Positions 19,492 through 29,330 of a stretch of 37,496 nt of DNA are shown here, piece after piece. Position 1 is the first letter of the stretch; every line of letters begins with the position of its first letter. Source of the DNA: Pirellulales bacterium (GTDB lineage: Bacteria; Planctomycetota; Planctomycetia; Pirellulales; JAICIG01). The notes beneath the pieces are model-generated. The model worked only from the letters and a program-made list of their open reading frames with translations, had not been told where the DNA came from and made no database searches. Location of the stretch: the NCBI GenBank assembly GCA_025924495.1, contig JAICIG010000010.1, positions 1-37,496 on the forward strand, in the 5' to 3' direction. The position numbers and the translations under genes were made by a program.

Positions 19492-20960
19492 AACTGTTGG
19501 CCTTTGTTTTTTCGATTACAATTCCTTGCCTGGCCACGCTTGCCCAGGACGAACCGGCCGATCGTCGCGCGACGACGTCACTGGCCTTCATCAAACCGAA
19601 CGTCGCTCAGGTCGTCGACATCGACGCGTCGATCGACAACATGGCGTTCGACGCCTATTGGGACAAAGCGTTCGACGCTGTGTTCGCCTTTGCAGATGTC
19701 GACGAAAATGGCGCCTTGGACGATAAAGAGATTCGCCTGGCGCCGTCGGCGCGCGCCGTGCGGCTGGCGCTCGGGAACGGATTCGCGCCGCCGGTCGCAT
19801 CCATTCAGTCAGTGAACGATGTTCTCGAGGACGCGTCGCAAAAGTGTACGGCCGAGATGCTGAAGCAATACTATCGCCGCCATCGAGCGGGCGGAGTCCA
19901 AGTTGGCTTCGGCAAGTTGCCGCACGCCGCCGCGCTAGCCCAGGCACTCGTTCAGGCTCTCGACCATGACAAGAATGGCGCAGTCTCTCGATCCGAGTTG
20001 CTGTCCGCGGAGAGTTCGTTGCGAAAACTCGATGCGAACGACGACGAACTGATTGGCGCCGGGGAACTGCTGCCGAACTGCATCTATCCCGGTTGTGCGG
20101 GAACAAATGAGGCCAGCGAGTCGATGGTCGCCGAGCTATCGAGCGACACCAACTCGCGGTTGGTTCTCGGCCGCCTGCCTGCCGAAACGAAAGATCGCGA
20201 AGGTCTGCTGCACCAGGGGCGCGAGCGAATCGAAGCCAAGCAATCAGCCGCCGAGGCTGCTTCGCCGCCAGACATTGCGAATTGGAAGATCTCCATTTCC
20301 GAACAGCTCAGCGCCGCGCCGCTCTCTTTAGGGACGAGCGGCCGCGTGCACTGCGAGGCCTGGAGCGTCGCCGGAACGTTATCGGGACTTTACGAGCAAC
20401 TTCGCCAGCGCGTTGCAGGCGCCGAAGCGGCACAACCGGTCGCAAGTGCGCCCGAAGGCGGCTCTCCAAGGCGCGAGAACGACCTGGCTTGGCTCATATC
20501 CATGGTCGATCGAAATCAGGACGGCAAAGCTTCGCCGGAAGAAATCGCCGCCTGGCTTGAAATTCAACGGCTGCTGAATCGCGGACAGTTGCTCGTCAGC
20601 GTGATCTACGGCGGCAGCCTGTTCGAAATCTTGGACGTCAATCACGACGCGGGGCTCTCTCCTCGCGAGGTGCGAAATGCATGGAGCGTTCTCGAAGCTG
20701 CCGGGTGCACCTCGGGCGAAAACGTCTGTCTTGTCAAGGCGTCGACGGTCGTAATGATGATCGCCAGCCAAGGCTATCCGGCCAGTTTCGCCCGCACGAC
20801 AACGGCCGACATTGAATGGTTCCGAAAAATGGACCGCAATAGCGACGGAGACATTTCCCGTCGCGAGTTCAGCGGAGCGCTCAAGGTGTTTTCAAAACTC
20901 GACCTCGACCACGACGGCCTGATCTCGCCCGACGAAGCGAGACGGATCGAAAAACAATAG
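19488..20960 (+). CDS. Secreted protein with seven EF-hand-like calcium loops
   Basis: 490 residues from a GTG at 19488 overlapping the DUF1501 stop. A signal peptide is followed by mature sequence near LAQDEPADRR. Calcium-loop sequences begin at about residues 70 (DVDENGALDDKE), 159 (DHDKNGAVSRSE), 182 (DANDDELIGAGE), 341 (DRNQDGKASPEE), 383 (DVNHDAGLSPRE), 449 (DRNSDGDISRRE) and 472 (DLDHDGLISPDE). Most keep Asp at 1 and 3 and Glu at 12; the second, fourth, sixth and seventh are the most canonical. The middle (about 200-335) has no recognised domain. A calcium-dependent structural role in the envelope, with the other operon products, is inferred. It ends 43 bases from the convergent giant gene. 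Confidence 0.85.
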   Translation: MKLLAFVFSITIPCLATLAQDEPADRRATTSLAFIKPNVAQVVDIDASIDNMAFDAYWDKAFDAVFAFADVDENGALDDKEIRLAPSARAVRLALGNGFAPPVASIQSVNDVLEDASQKCTAEMLKQYYRRHRAGGVQVGFGKLPHAAALAQALVQALDHDKNGAVSRSELLSAESSLRKLDANDDELIGAGELLPNCIYPGCAGTNEASESMVAELSSDTNSRLVLGRLPAETKDREGLLHQGRERIEAKQSAAEAASPPDIANWKISISEQLSAAPLSLGTSGRVHCEAWSVAGTLSGLYEQLRQRVAGAEAAQPVASAPEGGSPRRENDLAWLISMVDRNQDGKASPEEIAAWLEIQRLLNRGQLLVSVIYGGSLFEILDVNHDAGLSPREVRNAWSVLEAAGCTSGENVCLVKASTVVMMIASQGYPASFARTTTADIEWFRKMDRNSDGDISRREFSGALKVFSKLDLDHDGLISPDEARRIEKQ

Positions 20961-21003
20961 CCATATTGCCGAACCTGCTGCGCAAGCTTCGATTTCGCGC
21001 GTG

Positions 21004-24000
21004 TTACTCGCCAAGGCTGGCAAACAAGGCATCCTTGGCCGCGAATGGGGATACTTGCTGAGGAAAGTAATCGGGTAGACGAACGGCAGATCCCGGCGGC
21101 GAGGCAGGCGGATCCTGGCCGTATTCGGGCAGGTTGGTGATCTCCTGCTCGATGTCACGGTCAGTCTTGCCGGCCTGCATTTCGCTGGCGTATTGACTTT
21201 GTTCGCTCGTCGTCGGCGCTCGCTGCAAGTACTCCTGGAACCAGCCGGTCACGTCTCCCTTGTAAGCCTCGAGCGACGTAAAGAAACCGAGCGCAATCTG
21301 GTATCTAGTGGCCCCCGTGTTTTCGTGGCTCGTCAGATAGTTCAGCCAGTACTGATTGCCCTGCGGGTCGGGATCGCGTCCGAGAATGCGATGGTAAAGT
21401 TCGGTGACCCAGGATTGCGGCGTGCCGCCGGCGGACGTGTAGAACTCCGGCGAGTCGGCGAAGCCTGCCTTGATGATTTCCGGACCGCCTGTCGCGTGCC
21501 ACACCTGACGCCAGTAGGCCAAACCGCTAGCATCGGGCGTCCGCAGCAAGTACTGCTGGTAATAGCCCGTAATGATCTCGTTGAGCAGTTCGTCGCTCTC
21601 AAAGAAGCCCGCCGCGATATCGCCTGTCTTGCCGCCATGGACGAAATCGTTGATCCAAAACTGCAAGCCGCCATAGTCGGGATCGCGATTGAGCACCGAC
21701 TCGTAGAACTTCCAGACCACTCCGCCCGTTTGCGACAAGACGTTGACTGTTGCTTTGGCCGAGTGCCCCAGGGAATCGCTGGCCGTGTACTGCGCGTAAT
21801 CGAACCCCGGAAAATTCGCGGGCGGCGCATAGGTAAACGAGCCGTCGGCATGGAACACGAACGTGCCGCCGTTTGCGCCCACGACGGAACCCGCCGTCAC
21901 GGTAAGCGTCCCAGAGCTCGTATCGTTCGACAACAAGCCGTTGGCGGCCGATACGCTGACGCTTCCCGACCCGATGACGTAGACGTCTTCGTTGACCTTG
22001 AAGGGAGTTGCGGCGACCGTCGTCGTGGCCTGTGCGGCGGCCGACGTCGGTTGCACATTACCGACATGATCGGTCGCCACGCTATAGAACGAATACGTGT
22101 GACCATTCGCGCCCGTGAATGTGGCGGAGGTGGCGGTAGTGGCGGTCTGAAACGCGACGAAAGGGCCGCCATTTTCGCTGACGAACACGTCGTAGCTGGC
22201 GATGCCCGAGCCGCCGGTATCATCGCTGCCTGACCAGTTCACCGTGAAACTCGTAGAAGTTTCATTGAGCGGCAGTGCAGCGACCATGCTCGTGGGGGCG
22301 CCGCTATCGATCATGTTGGTGAAGGTTGCCGTGTTCAGCGGCGGATTGATGTCGAAAACGATCGATGCCTGCTGATTGACCTGGTCGGGCGTGACGAGGT
22401 TATTTTTCGGGTGAATCGTATACTGCACGAAGCCCTCGCCGATGCCGTTGGCGTTGTCGGGGGGCAGGAAACCGTCGGTGAGGCCAGTAGGCGCCTGCCC
22501 GGTGGTCGGATCGAGCGACGTGAACGTTGCCGTCAGCATGCGGGTTTGCACGTTAAAGTCGATCGCCACTTGCACGTTGAGCGACGAGCCGTCGAGGTTG
22601 TGATAGGCGACCGTGGTCTGGTATTGCGTGAGGCCAGGCGGAATGTTGACGATGATTGGTCCGAAGCCGAACGATCCGAGTTGGAACGTCGACGGATCGA
22701 GGTTCGCATCGAGTTGCTGCGTGACGGTGACATTCTGCGCGGCCACGCTGCCATCGTTCTCGAACTCGGCCGTGTAAGGCCAGGCCCCGGCGGGCTGGAT
22801 GAAGTTTTGCGCTCCGTATCCGCCCGGCCCGACCATCGCGTTCGGATCATGCGCGCCTTGGTTATCCATACTGCCCCCCCAAGGACCCGAGTCGGGAGCG
22901 GCCCCCGAGTCGCCACCGCCGCCTGCATCTGAGAACGGCATGATTCCGATACTTGCAAACATGCTGCGCACGTTGCTTGGCGTCGCAGTCAGCAGGACCG
23001 GAATCACGTCGCCATTGACGGTGTCGTTCGAACGGATAGTGAACGTAAACTGTCCCGATTGACCGGGCGGAATCGTGCCGGCGGGCCCGTTGGGGTCAGG
23101 AGCGACGATCTGCGCCGTGGCCGCGAAAGCGCTGGGATCGGTCGGACTGCTAAACAGCACGTTTGCGTTCGTAGAAGAGATGGTGAACAACGGCGCCGCG
23201 ATGTCGTTGCTGGTTGTGTTCGAGTAGGTGACGACGATTGAGGCGGTACGACCGGACCGCACGAACTCGGGCGTGATCAAGTGCACCTGCAAGGAACCGG
23301 CGACAGACGAAACGACTTGGAACGGCTGCGGCGCGGCAACTGACTGCGCTCCCTGCACGACGTTGAAGGCGTAGCTGCCGACCGCCGCGCCGGTGAGATC
23401 GAACGTCGCAAAGAACTTGCTGCTGTTCACATAGTTGATCGACGTTGCTGCGATCATCGCGCCGCCGTGAGTCAGGTTGGCCGTGACATTCGGTGCAAAG
23501 TTGGTTCCGTCCACTTCCACCGTGACCTTGCCTGCATTGCCGCCCGTCGACAAAGAGGTCGCCGATACGCCGAGCGCGCTGGTCTGCGTGACGTTGAGCG
23601 TATAGCCGGCCGCTGCGGCGTTGCCCGAGACGCTGTGGACGAGGATGTAATAGACGCCTCCCGCCGCGTTCGGTATGGCAAGCGCCTGGTTTGGTTGGTT
23701 CGCGGTGGCGGCGAATTGATAGCTATAAGGCGTCGGCGCGGCGCCGTGGCTGACGTAAAGCGCCGTGGTCCCCGAGCTCGCCGCGCTGGCGAGCGTGACG
23801 ACGAGGGAACCGCCCGGCGGCACGTTCACCTGGTAATACTGGTCCTGGTCGGCGGCCGTGAAACTGCCGTTGACCGGCGTGCCTAGGTTCAAGCCTGGCA
23901 CGCTGACGGCGAGCTGGCCGGTCGTGGCGACGAGCGTGTTGTTAGTGCGGTCCGAGTCGGCCACGTTGAAGTGGCTGTCGGCCAAGACGATCACGTAATA

Positions 24001-27000
24001 GTTGCCCGACGTCAAGGCGGGCACGGCCGCGGTCACGCTGGCATCGTAGTGATTGCCGGCGGTCAGGCCGCCCGCGTGCGTCACGCTGCCGAGCAATATC
24101 GAATCGGCGGTGATCGTCGGCGTGGTCGAAAGATAGACGCTGTCGAGCCAACCGCCGAAGGCGGCGACGGTTCCCTGGTCGGTCACTTGCCAATGGACGG
24201 CGATCGATTGGCCATCGATGGCCGCGGTCGGCGCGGTAACGCTCGCGAGGCTGAGATCGGCCAGCGCCCCGGACATATCGAGGTCGAATTCCGTCGCCGT
24301 CTGGTTGGCGGTCATTCCCGAAACCAGGCCAGTAATCGTCCCAAATGTGCCGCTGCTCGAAGAGTATTGCAACACCGCGTAGTTTTGCCCAGCAACGGGC
24401 GTGAAGCCATTGATCAGCGAAAGATGAAAATTCCCCGCCAGCGTCGCGGCGCCGGAAGCCACGACCTGCCCGAACTGGCCACTGGCCGGACTGCCGCCGA
24501 TCTGCTCGTTGAATGTTCCGGCCGCAGTTTGCGTGAAGTTTCCGCCGACGCTCAGCGTGCCGCCCAATGTCAGCGTGCCGCTGTTGGAGAAGTTGCCCGG
24601 CGTACTCAAAGCGGGGCCGCCGGTCAGTGCCAGCGTGCCGCTGTTGGCGGCGAGCGCCAAGGCGGGCATGGCCGCTGAGCTGCCGTCGAGCGTGATATTC
24701 GCCGCGTTGCTGGTAATGCTCGTGCCGTTGGTGAACTTGATCTTGGCGCCGTTGAGGGCCTTCCACGTGCCGCCCGTCAGGACGCCGGAAGCAATTTGAG
24801 CAAAGGAGCTTGCCTCCAGGTCGAGCGTGCCCGAATCGGCCTCGATCGTGCCGGTGTTGGTCAGCGTGCCGGGGATAAGAAGCTGCGAGATCCCTGAGCC
24901 GGCCGTCTTGACGATCGTGCCGGCGTTGACGACGGCGGTCTGACCGCCGAAAGGATTGTCGATGCCCGAATCGGACTCGATTTTGTAGATTGCGCCCGGT
25001 TCAATTTTCAGCGTAGTGGGCGAGACATTATCACTGTGCAGTCCGAGGTTGCCGGCGCCCGTCTGGACGATCATCCCCTGGTTGTCGAGCGTGCCGTCTT
25101 CATAGAAGCCCTTATCGGCGGCGCCGGCAAGGTTCATCGTTCCCAGATTAGTCACGTCGCCCAACGAAGCGAAAAAGGCGCCGCCAGTCCATTGGAAAGT
25201 ATTGCCGGTGAAATTGAGGGTAATGCCGCCCAGCGCGGTGTGGATGCCGCCGCTCGATAGATTGACCGTGCCAGCGCCCGTGGCCGTCAATGTGCCGCCA
25301 TAAATCGTTTGTTGGCCGCCGGTGAGGTCGGCCGTGGCGCCCGCACCAAGATTGAACGTGGCGCCGCCCAAGTACGTTCCGCCGGTGAGCATCACGGTGC
25401 TGCCCGCCCCGATATTGAAGGTGCTGCCGCCGGAAAAAGTCCTGACATTGTTGAGCGTGACCGTCAAGGCTTGCGACGCCGGTACGTTGATCACCGCGCC
25501 GCTCACATCGCTGGCCGGCAAGCTGACGACCGTGCCTTGCACCGTAATGCTGGCGCCGTTATTGAGCGTCAGATTACCTTGCGTCAGCACGGGCAGAGTA
25601 AGCGTGTCGTTGCTTTCCGCAATGCTGCCGCCAGAGAAGATTGCCAGCGAGTCGAGCTTCAGCGTGCCGCCATTGTCCGCCTCAATGCCGGCGCCGGGCG
25701 CGGTGGCCGTAAACGTTGTCAACCCTGAGGCGTCGATGGTGCTGCCGGCGTCTTGAACTTGAAAGTAAACGGCGCCGCCGCTGATCTGCGCCAAGTGGTG
25801 CATGTCGACGAGACCGCCGTTGTAGGCATGGACAAAGATGTGGTTGCCATTCGTCGAGCCATTCATCGTCGTCAGGTTCGGGAGGTTAATCTCAGAGCCG
25901 CTGTTGCCCGCCTCGATGACAGTGCCGAACGTGCTCGGGCCGGTGTAGCTCGTGACGGTCGGCAAGTTGAGCACGCCGCCCGAACGAGCATAGAAGCTGT
26001 CGCCCGTGAACGTGGCCAGCCCGCTGAACGTGGCCGTAGCGCCGTCGCGGGCCGTGATGCTGCCATTGGTGACGTTCGTGATCTGCGACAGCGAGGCGGC
26101 GCCGCCGATGATCAAAGCTACGTTGTCGAGCGTCGTCAGGTTGCCGATATCCAGCGTCGCCCCGGTGTCGGATTCCAGCGCGGCATTCGCGCTGGTCGCA
26201 GTGAATGTGGTCAAGGCCGAGAGGTTGATCGTGCTGCCGGCGTTCTCGGCACGGAAGTAGACCGCGCCGCTGGTGATTTGCGGCAACTGGTGCATATCGA
26301 TCATCGCGCCGCCGTAGGCGTGGACGTAGACGTAGTTGCCGTTCGTCGAGCCGTCGAGCGTCGTCAGGTTCGAGAGGTTAATCTCAGAGCCGCTGTCGCC
26401 CGCCTGAATTGTTGGACCGAAGACGCTCGAGCCGGTGTAACTGGCGACCGTCGGCAGGTTGAGTACGCCCGCCGTATCGGCATAGAAACTGTCGCCCGTG
26501 AAGGTCGTCAATCCGCTGAACGTGGCCGTGGCGAAATCGTGGGCCTGGATGCTGCCGTTGGTGACGCTCGTGATTTGAGAGACGTCGGCGGCGCCGCCGA
26601 CGATCATCGCCACTTTGTCGAGCGTCGTCAGGTTGCCGATATCCAGCGTTGCGCCGGTGTCGGATTCCAGCGCAGCGTTCGGGCTGGTCGCGGTGAACGC
26701 CGTTAAGGCCGAGAGGTCGATCGTGCTCCCGGAGTTTTGGGCCTGAAAGTAGACCGCGCCGCTGGTGATCTGCGGCAACTGGTGCATGTCGATCGATGCG
26801 CCGCCGTACGCGTGGACATAGGCGTAGTTGCCGTTCGTCGCGCCGTTAAAGGTCGTCAGATTGGACAGATTGATCTTTGAGCCCGCGTCGCCGGCCTCGA
26901 ATTTCGAACCCGTTGCCGGCGCGCTGTAAGTCGTAACAGTCGGCAGGTTGAGCACGCCCGCCAAGTAGGCATAAAAACCGTCGCCCGTGAATGTGGTTAG

Positions 27001-28956
27001 TCCGCTGAATGTGGGCGTGGCGCCGTCACGCGCCTCGATATTGCCGTTGGTCAACGTGGTAATCTGGCTGACCGACGCGGCGCCGCCGATAATCAAGGCC
27101 ACTTTGTCGAGCGTCGTCAGGCTGCCGATATCGAGCGTCGCTGTGGTGTCGGACTCCAGCTCAGCGTTCGCGCCGGTCGCAGTGAATGTGGTTAATGCGG
27201 AGAGGTCGATCGTGCTGCCCGAGCCTTGGGCTTGGAAGTAGATGGCGCCGCTGGTGATCTGCGGCAACTGGTGCATATCGATCGAGGCGCCGCCGTAAAC
27301 ATGCACGGTCGCCACGTTGCCATTGAAAGCGCCGTTAAAGGTCGTGAGGTTCGAGAGATTGATCTGCGACCCCGCGTCGCCCGCCTCAAACTTCGAACCC
27401 GTTGCCGGCGCCGCGTAGCTCGTGACGGTCGGCAGGTTGAGCACGCCAGCCGTATAAGCATAGAAGCCGTCGCCCGTGAGCGTGGTTAGCCCGCTGAACG
27501 TGGCCGTAGCGCCATCACGCGCCTCGATATTGCCGTTGGTCAGCGCGGTAATCTGGCTGACCGACGCGGCGCCGCCGATGATCAAGGCTACTTTGTCGAG
27601 CGTCGTCAGGCTGCCGATATCGAGCGTCGCGCCATTGTCCGACTCCAACGCGGCATTGGAACTGGTCGCCGCCAGGTTAGTTAAGGACGCCAGATTGATG
27701 GAACTGCCAGAACCCTCCGCGCGAAACCAGACCGCCCCGCTTGTGACCTGCGGCAATTGGTGCATGTCGATCGATGCGCCGCCGTAGACGTGCACGTAGG
27801 CCACGTTGCCATTGAAGGCGCCGTTGAACGTCATCAGATTCGAGAGATTGATCTGCGAGCCGGCATCGCCGGCTTCGAACTTCGAACCTGTCGACGGGGC
27901 GCTGTAGCTCGTGACCGTTGGCAGATTGAGCACGCCGGCCGCATAGGCGTAGAAGCCGTCGCCCGTGAAAGTCGTCAGCCCGCTGAACGTGGCCGTGGCG
28001 CCGTCGCGGGCAGCGATGTTGCCGTTGGTCACGCTCGTAATCTGACTGACCGATGCCGTGCCGCCGATAATCACCGATGCCTTGTCGACCGTCGTCAGGG
28101 CGCCGATATCGAGGGTCGCGCCTGAGTCCGACTCCAACGCGGCATTGGCACTCGTCGCGGCGAAGTTCGTTAAGGCGGCCAGATCGATGGAGCTGCCGGA
28201 ACCCTCGGCGCGAAACCAGACCGCCCCGCTCGTGACCTGCGACAACTGGTGCATATCAATCGAGGCGCCGCTGAAGACATGCACATAGGCTACGTTGCCA
28301 TTGAAAGCGCCGTTGAGCGTCGTGAGGTTCGAGAGATTGATCTGCGAGCCCGCGTCTCCGGCCTCAAATCTCGAACCCGATGCGGGAGCGGTGTAGGTCG
28401 TCACCGTCGGCAGGTTGAATACGCCGCCCGAGTAAGCAGACAGGTTTCCGCCGCTGATCGACGCCGCCCCGTTAGCAGTCAAAGTGGCGCCGGCGCCTTG
28501 GACCGTCAATGTGCCGCCGGTCATACTGAGCGGGCCGCTTAAGGTCGACGCGCCCGTGGTAACCGTCAGCGCTCCCCCTGTGATCGACAGCGTGTCGTTC
28601 GAGGTAGTCGTTACATTGGCAACGCTGAGATTGTCGCTCGACTGGACCGTGATCGTGGCGGCAGTCGCTCCGGTGTCGATCGTGACGGTATCGCCTGCCA
28701 CGGGCAGTGCATGATTGCCGGGCGACGTGATATCCTGCCAGTGGCTGGCATCACTCCAATTGCCGCTGCCGCCGATCCAGGCCATCGCGTCCAGCATAGC
28801 GCGCTGCTCTAACGACTGAACTAGCGGATATCGCGCGGTCAATGATCTGCGGCGCCTTTTGTTTGATAAACGAGCCGCCTTTCGCCGTTCAAGACGCGAA
28901 TTCAAAGACGGACAACGAATGCCTGAGATTTCTCCGCCACGCAGGAACTTGTACAT
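21004..28956 (-). CDS. Giant exported multidomain protein with six long repeats and DUF4214 modules
   Basis: 2650 residues. The basic N-terminus carries LEQRAMLDA, resembling the LExRxLL-type motif that precedes giant exported planctomycete proteins. Residues 55-175 are beta-helix-like (WIGGSGNWSDASHW). Six tandem repeats of 163-164 residues span about 175-1110. Further autotransporter-like beta-helix runs to about 1560. A CARDB-like domain covers about 1563-1690, followed by a PPC-like domain at about 1690-1790. An IPT-like segment and a planctomycete module with DPNAMVGPGGYG and YTAEFEND follow. Then come an Ig/fibronectin-like segment (about 2220-2315) and a VCBS/cadherin-like unit at 2320 (NEDVYVIGSGS, GLLSNDTSSGTLTV). 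The end, about 2412-2620, holds DUF4214 units (FYESVLNRDPDYGGLQFW, LYHRILGRDPDPQGNQYW). An adhesive or surface-layer role is inferred. Upstream DNA is AT-rich compared with the rest. Confidence 0.9.
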   Translation of the reverse strand: MYKFLRGGEISGIRCPSLNSRLERRKAARLSNKRRRRSLTARYPLVQSLEQRAMLDAMAWIGGSGNWSDASHWQDITSPGNHALPVAGDTVTIDTGATAATITVQSSDNLSVANVTTTSNDTLSITGGALTVTTGASTLSGPLSMTGGTLTVQGAGATLTANGAASISGGNLSAYSGGVFNLPTVTTYTAPASGSRFEAGDAGSQINLSNLTTLNGAFNGNVAYVHVFSGASIDMHQLSQVTSGAVWFRAEGSGSSIDLAALTNFAATSANAALESDSGATLDIGALTTVDKASVIIGGTASVSQITSVTNGNIAARDGATATFSGLTTFTGDGFYAYAAGVLNLPTVTSYSAPSTGSKFEAGDAGSQINLSNLMTFNGAFNGNVAYVHVYGGASIDMHQLPQVTSGAVWFRAEGSGSSINLASLTNLAATSSNAALESDNGATLDIGSLTTLDKVALIIGGAASVSQITALTNGNIEARDGATATFSGLTTLTGDGFYAYTAGVLNLPTVTSYAAPATGSKFEAGDAGSQINLSNLTTFNGAFNGNVATVHVYGGASIDMHQLPQITSGAIYFQAQGSGSTIDLSALTTFTATGANAELESDTTATLDIGSLTTLDKVALIIGGAASVSQITTLTNGNIEARDGATPTFSGLTTFTGDGFYAYLAGVLNLPTVTTYSAPATGSKFEAGDAGSKINLSNLTTFNGATNGNYAYVHAYGGASIDMHQLPQITSGAVYFQAQNSGSTIDLSALTAFTATSPNAALESDTGATLDIGNLTTLDKVAMIVGGAADVSQITSVTNGSIQAHDFATATFSGLTTFTGDSFYADTAGVLNLPTVASYTGSSVFGPTIQAGDSGSEINLSNLTTLDGSTNGNYVYVHAYGGAMIDMHQLPQITSGAVYFRAENAGSTINLSALTTFTATSANAALESDTGATLDIGNLTTLDNVALIIGGAASLSQITNVTNGSITARDGATATFSGLATFTGDSFYARSGGVLNLPTVTSYTGPSTFGTVIEAGNSGSEINLPNLTTMNGSTNGNHIFVHAYNGGLVDMHHLAQISGGAVYFQVQDAGSTIDASGLTTFTATAPGAGIEADNGGTLKLDSLAIFSGGSIAESNDTLTLPVLTQGNLTLNNGASITVQGTVVSLPASDVSGAVINVPASQALTVTLNNVRTFSGGSTFNIGAGSTVMLTGGTYLGGATFNLGAGATADLTGGQQTIYGGTLTATGAGTVNLSSGGIHTALGGITLNFTGNTFQWTGGAFFASLGDVTNLGTMNLAGAADKGFYEDGTLDNQGMIVQTGAGNLGLHSDNVSPTTLKIEPGAIYKIESDSGIDNPFGGQTAVVNAGTIVKTAGSGISQLLIPGTLTNTGTIEADSGTLDLEASSFAQIASGVLTGGTWKALNGAKIKFTNGTSITSNAANITLDGSSAAMPALALAANSGTLALTGGPALSTPGNFSNSGTLTLGGTLSVGGNFTQTAAGTFNEQIGGSPASGQFGQVVASGAATLAGNFHLSLINGFTPVAGQNYAVLQYSSSSGTFGTITGLVSGMTANQTATEFDLDMSGALADLSLASVTAPTAAIDGQSIAVHWQVTDQGTVAAFGGWLDSVYLSTTPTITADSILLGSVTHAGGLTAGNHYDASVTAAVPALTSGNYYVIVLADSHFNVADSDRTNNTLVATTGQLAVSVPGLNLGTPVNGSFTAADQDQYYQVNVPPGGSLVVTLASAASSGTTALYVSHGAAPTPYSYQFAATANQPNQALAIPNAAGGVYYILVHSVSGNAAAAGYTLNVTQTSALGVSATSLSTGGNAGKVTVEVDGTNFAPNVTANLTHGGAMIAATSINYVNSSKFFATFDLTGAAVGSYAFNVVQGAQSVAAPQPFQVVSSVAGSLQVHLITPEFVRSGRTASIVVTYSNTTSNDIAAPLFTISSTNANVLFSSPTDPSAFAATAQIVAPDPNGPAGTIPPGQSGQFTFTIRSNDTVNGDVIPVLLTATPSNVRSMFASIGIMPFSDAGGGGDSGAAPDSGPWGGSMDNQGAHDPNAMVGPGGYGAQNFIQPAGAWPYTAEFENDGSVAAQNVTVTQQLDANLDPSTFQLGSFGFGPIIVNIPPGLTQYQTTVAYHNLDGSSLNVQVAIDFNVQTRMLTATFTSLDPTTGQAPTGLTDGFLPPDNANGIGEGFVQYTIHPKNNLVTPDQVNQQASIVFDINPPLNTATFTNMIDSGAPTSMVAALPLNETSTSFTVNWSGSDDTGGSGIASYDVFVSENGGPFVAFQTATTATSATFTGANGHTYSFYSVATDHVGNVQPTSAAAQATTTVAATPFKVNEDVYVIGSGSVSVSAANGLLSNDTSSGTLTVTAGSVVGANGGTFVFHADGSFTYAPPANFPGFDYAQYTASDSLGHSAKATVNVLSQTGGVVWKFYESVLNRDPDYGGLQFWINDFVHGGKTGDIAAGFFESDELLNEIITGYYQQYLLRTPDASGLAYWRQVWHATGGPEIIKAGFADSPEFYTSAGGTPQSWVTELYHRILGRDPDPQGNQYWLNYLTSHENTGATRYQIALGFFTSLEAYKGDVTGWFQEYLQRAPTTSEQSQYASEMQAGKTDRDIEQEITNLPEYGQDPPASPPGSAVRLPDYFPQQVSPFAAKDALFASLGE
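25620..28435 (-). repeat. Six tandem coding repeats of 489-492 bp
   Basis: The conserved GGTGCAT site (coding MHQL/MHHL) recurs with its CAT at 25801, 26293, 26785, 27274, 27763 and 28252, giving spacings of 492, 492, 489, 489 and 489 bases. Each unit runs GVLNLPTV, then FEAGDAGSQINLSNLTT, then HVYGGASIDMHQLPQ, then ALESDTGATLDIG, then SQITNLTNG, then FSGLTTFTGD. The two units at the C-terminal end are the most diverged (GSTNGNxxxVHAY), and the last one decays into other sequence. Confidence 0.85.
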
Positions 28957-29330
28957 GGTATGGCTCTCGCATTATCCAGTAGCATATTTAATAAAAGCAG
29001 CGAAAGTAACGACGACCGCACGCCGAGCCGCAGACTCTTTTCCTCGCGGCATTTTCTTGGTGCATTAGCGGCCAAAAGCTCGCGGCCGCGCGGCGGCGCC
29101 AAGCTAACAATAAACTCCGGCGTTGGCAAACTTTTTTGCCCATGCGACAAGGGATCGACAGAAGCGTTTGCGAGACACGTTTCGAGCTAGCTTAGCCCTC
29201 CGAGGCGAGCCGCTAGTAGGTACGACTTAGCCTTCAGTCCGCCGGGCAAGGGCGAGAGCATTGCTGCCCTCGCCCAAATTGCCTTGGCGAAGCGGCACCT
29301 GGGGCTCTCTGCGAACTTGCCGAGCCCAGT
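28957..29330. other. Gene-free stretch with two hairpins
   Basis: Leader of the giant gene plus further non-coding DNA. The segment next to 28956 is AT-rich (about 28965-29010) and probably holds the promoter of the giant gene, but no clear pair of hexamers was found. Two hairpins lie at 29250-29275 (GGGCGAG/CTCGCCC, with an inner AGC/GCT) and 29299-29329 (CTGGgGCTC/GAGCCCAG). Confidence 0.45.
29250..29329 (-). terminator. Tandem hairpins following a minus-strand stop codon
   Basis: Read on the minus strand, the hairpin 29329-29299 starts directly after the TAA at 29333-29331 of the remnant frame. The hairpin at 29275-29250 comes next. Both stems have seven or more GC-rich pairs. No U run follows, so a terminator role is a guess based on position. 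Confidence 0.3.

Noticed and set aside
25753..26706. Long plus-strand frames across the giant gene (for example 317 residues with a repeated pattern)
   Set aside because: They are antisense copies of the tandem coding repeats and repeat with the same period; no start signals or motifs.
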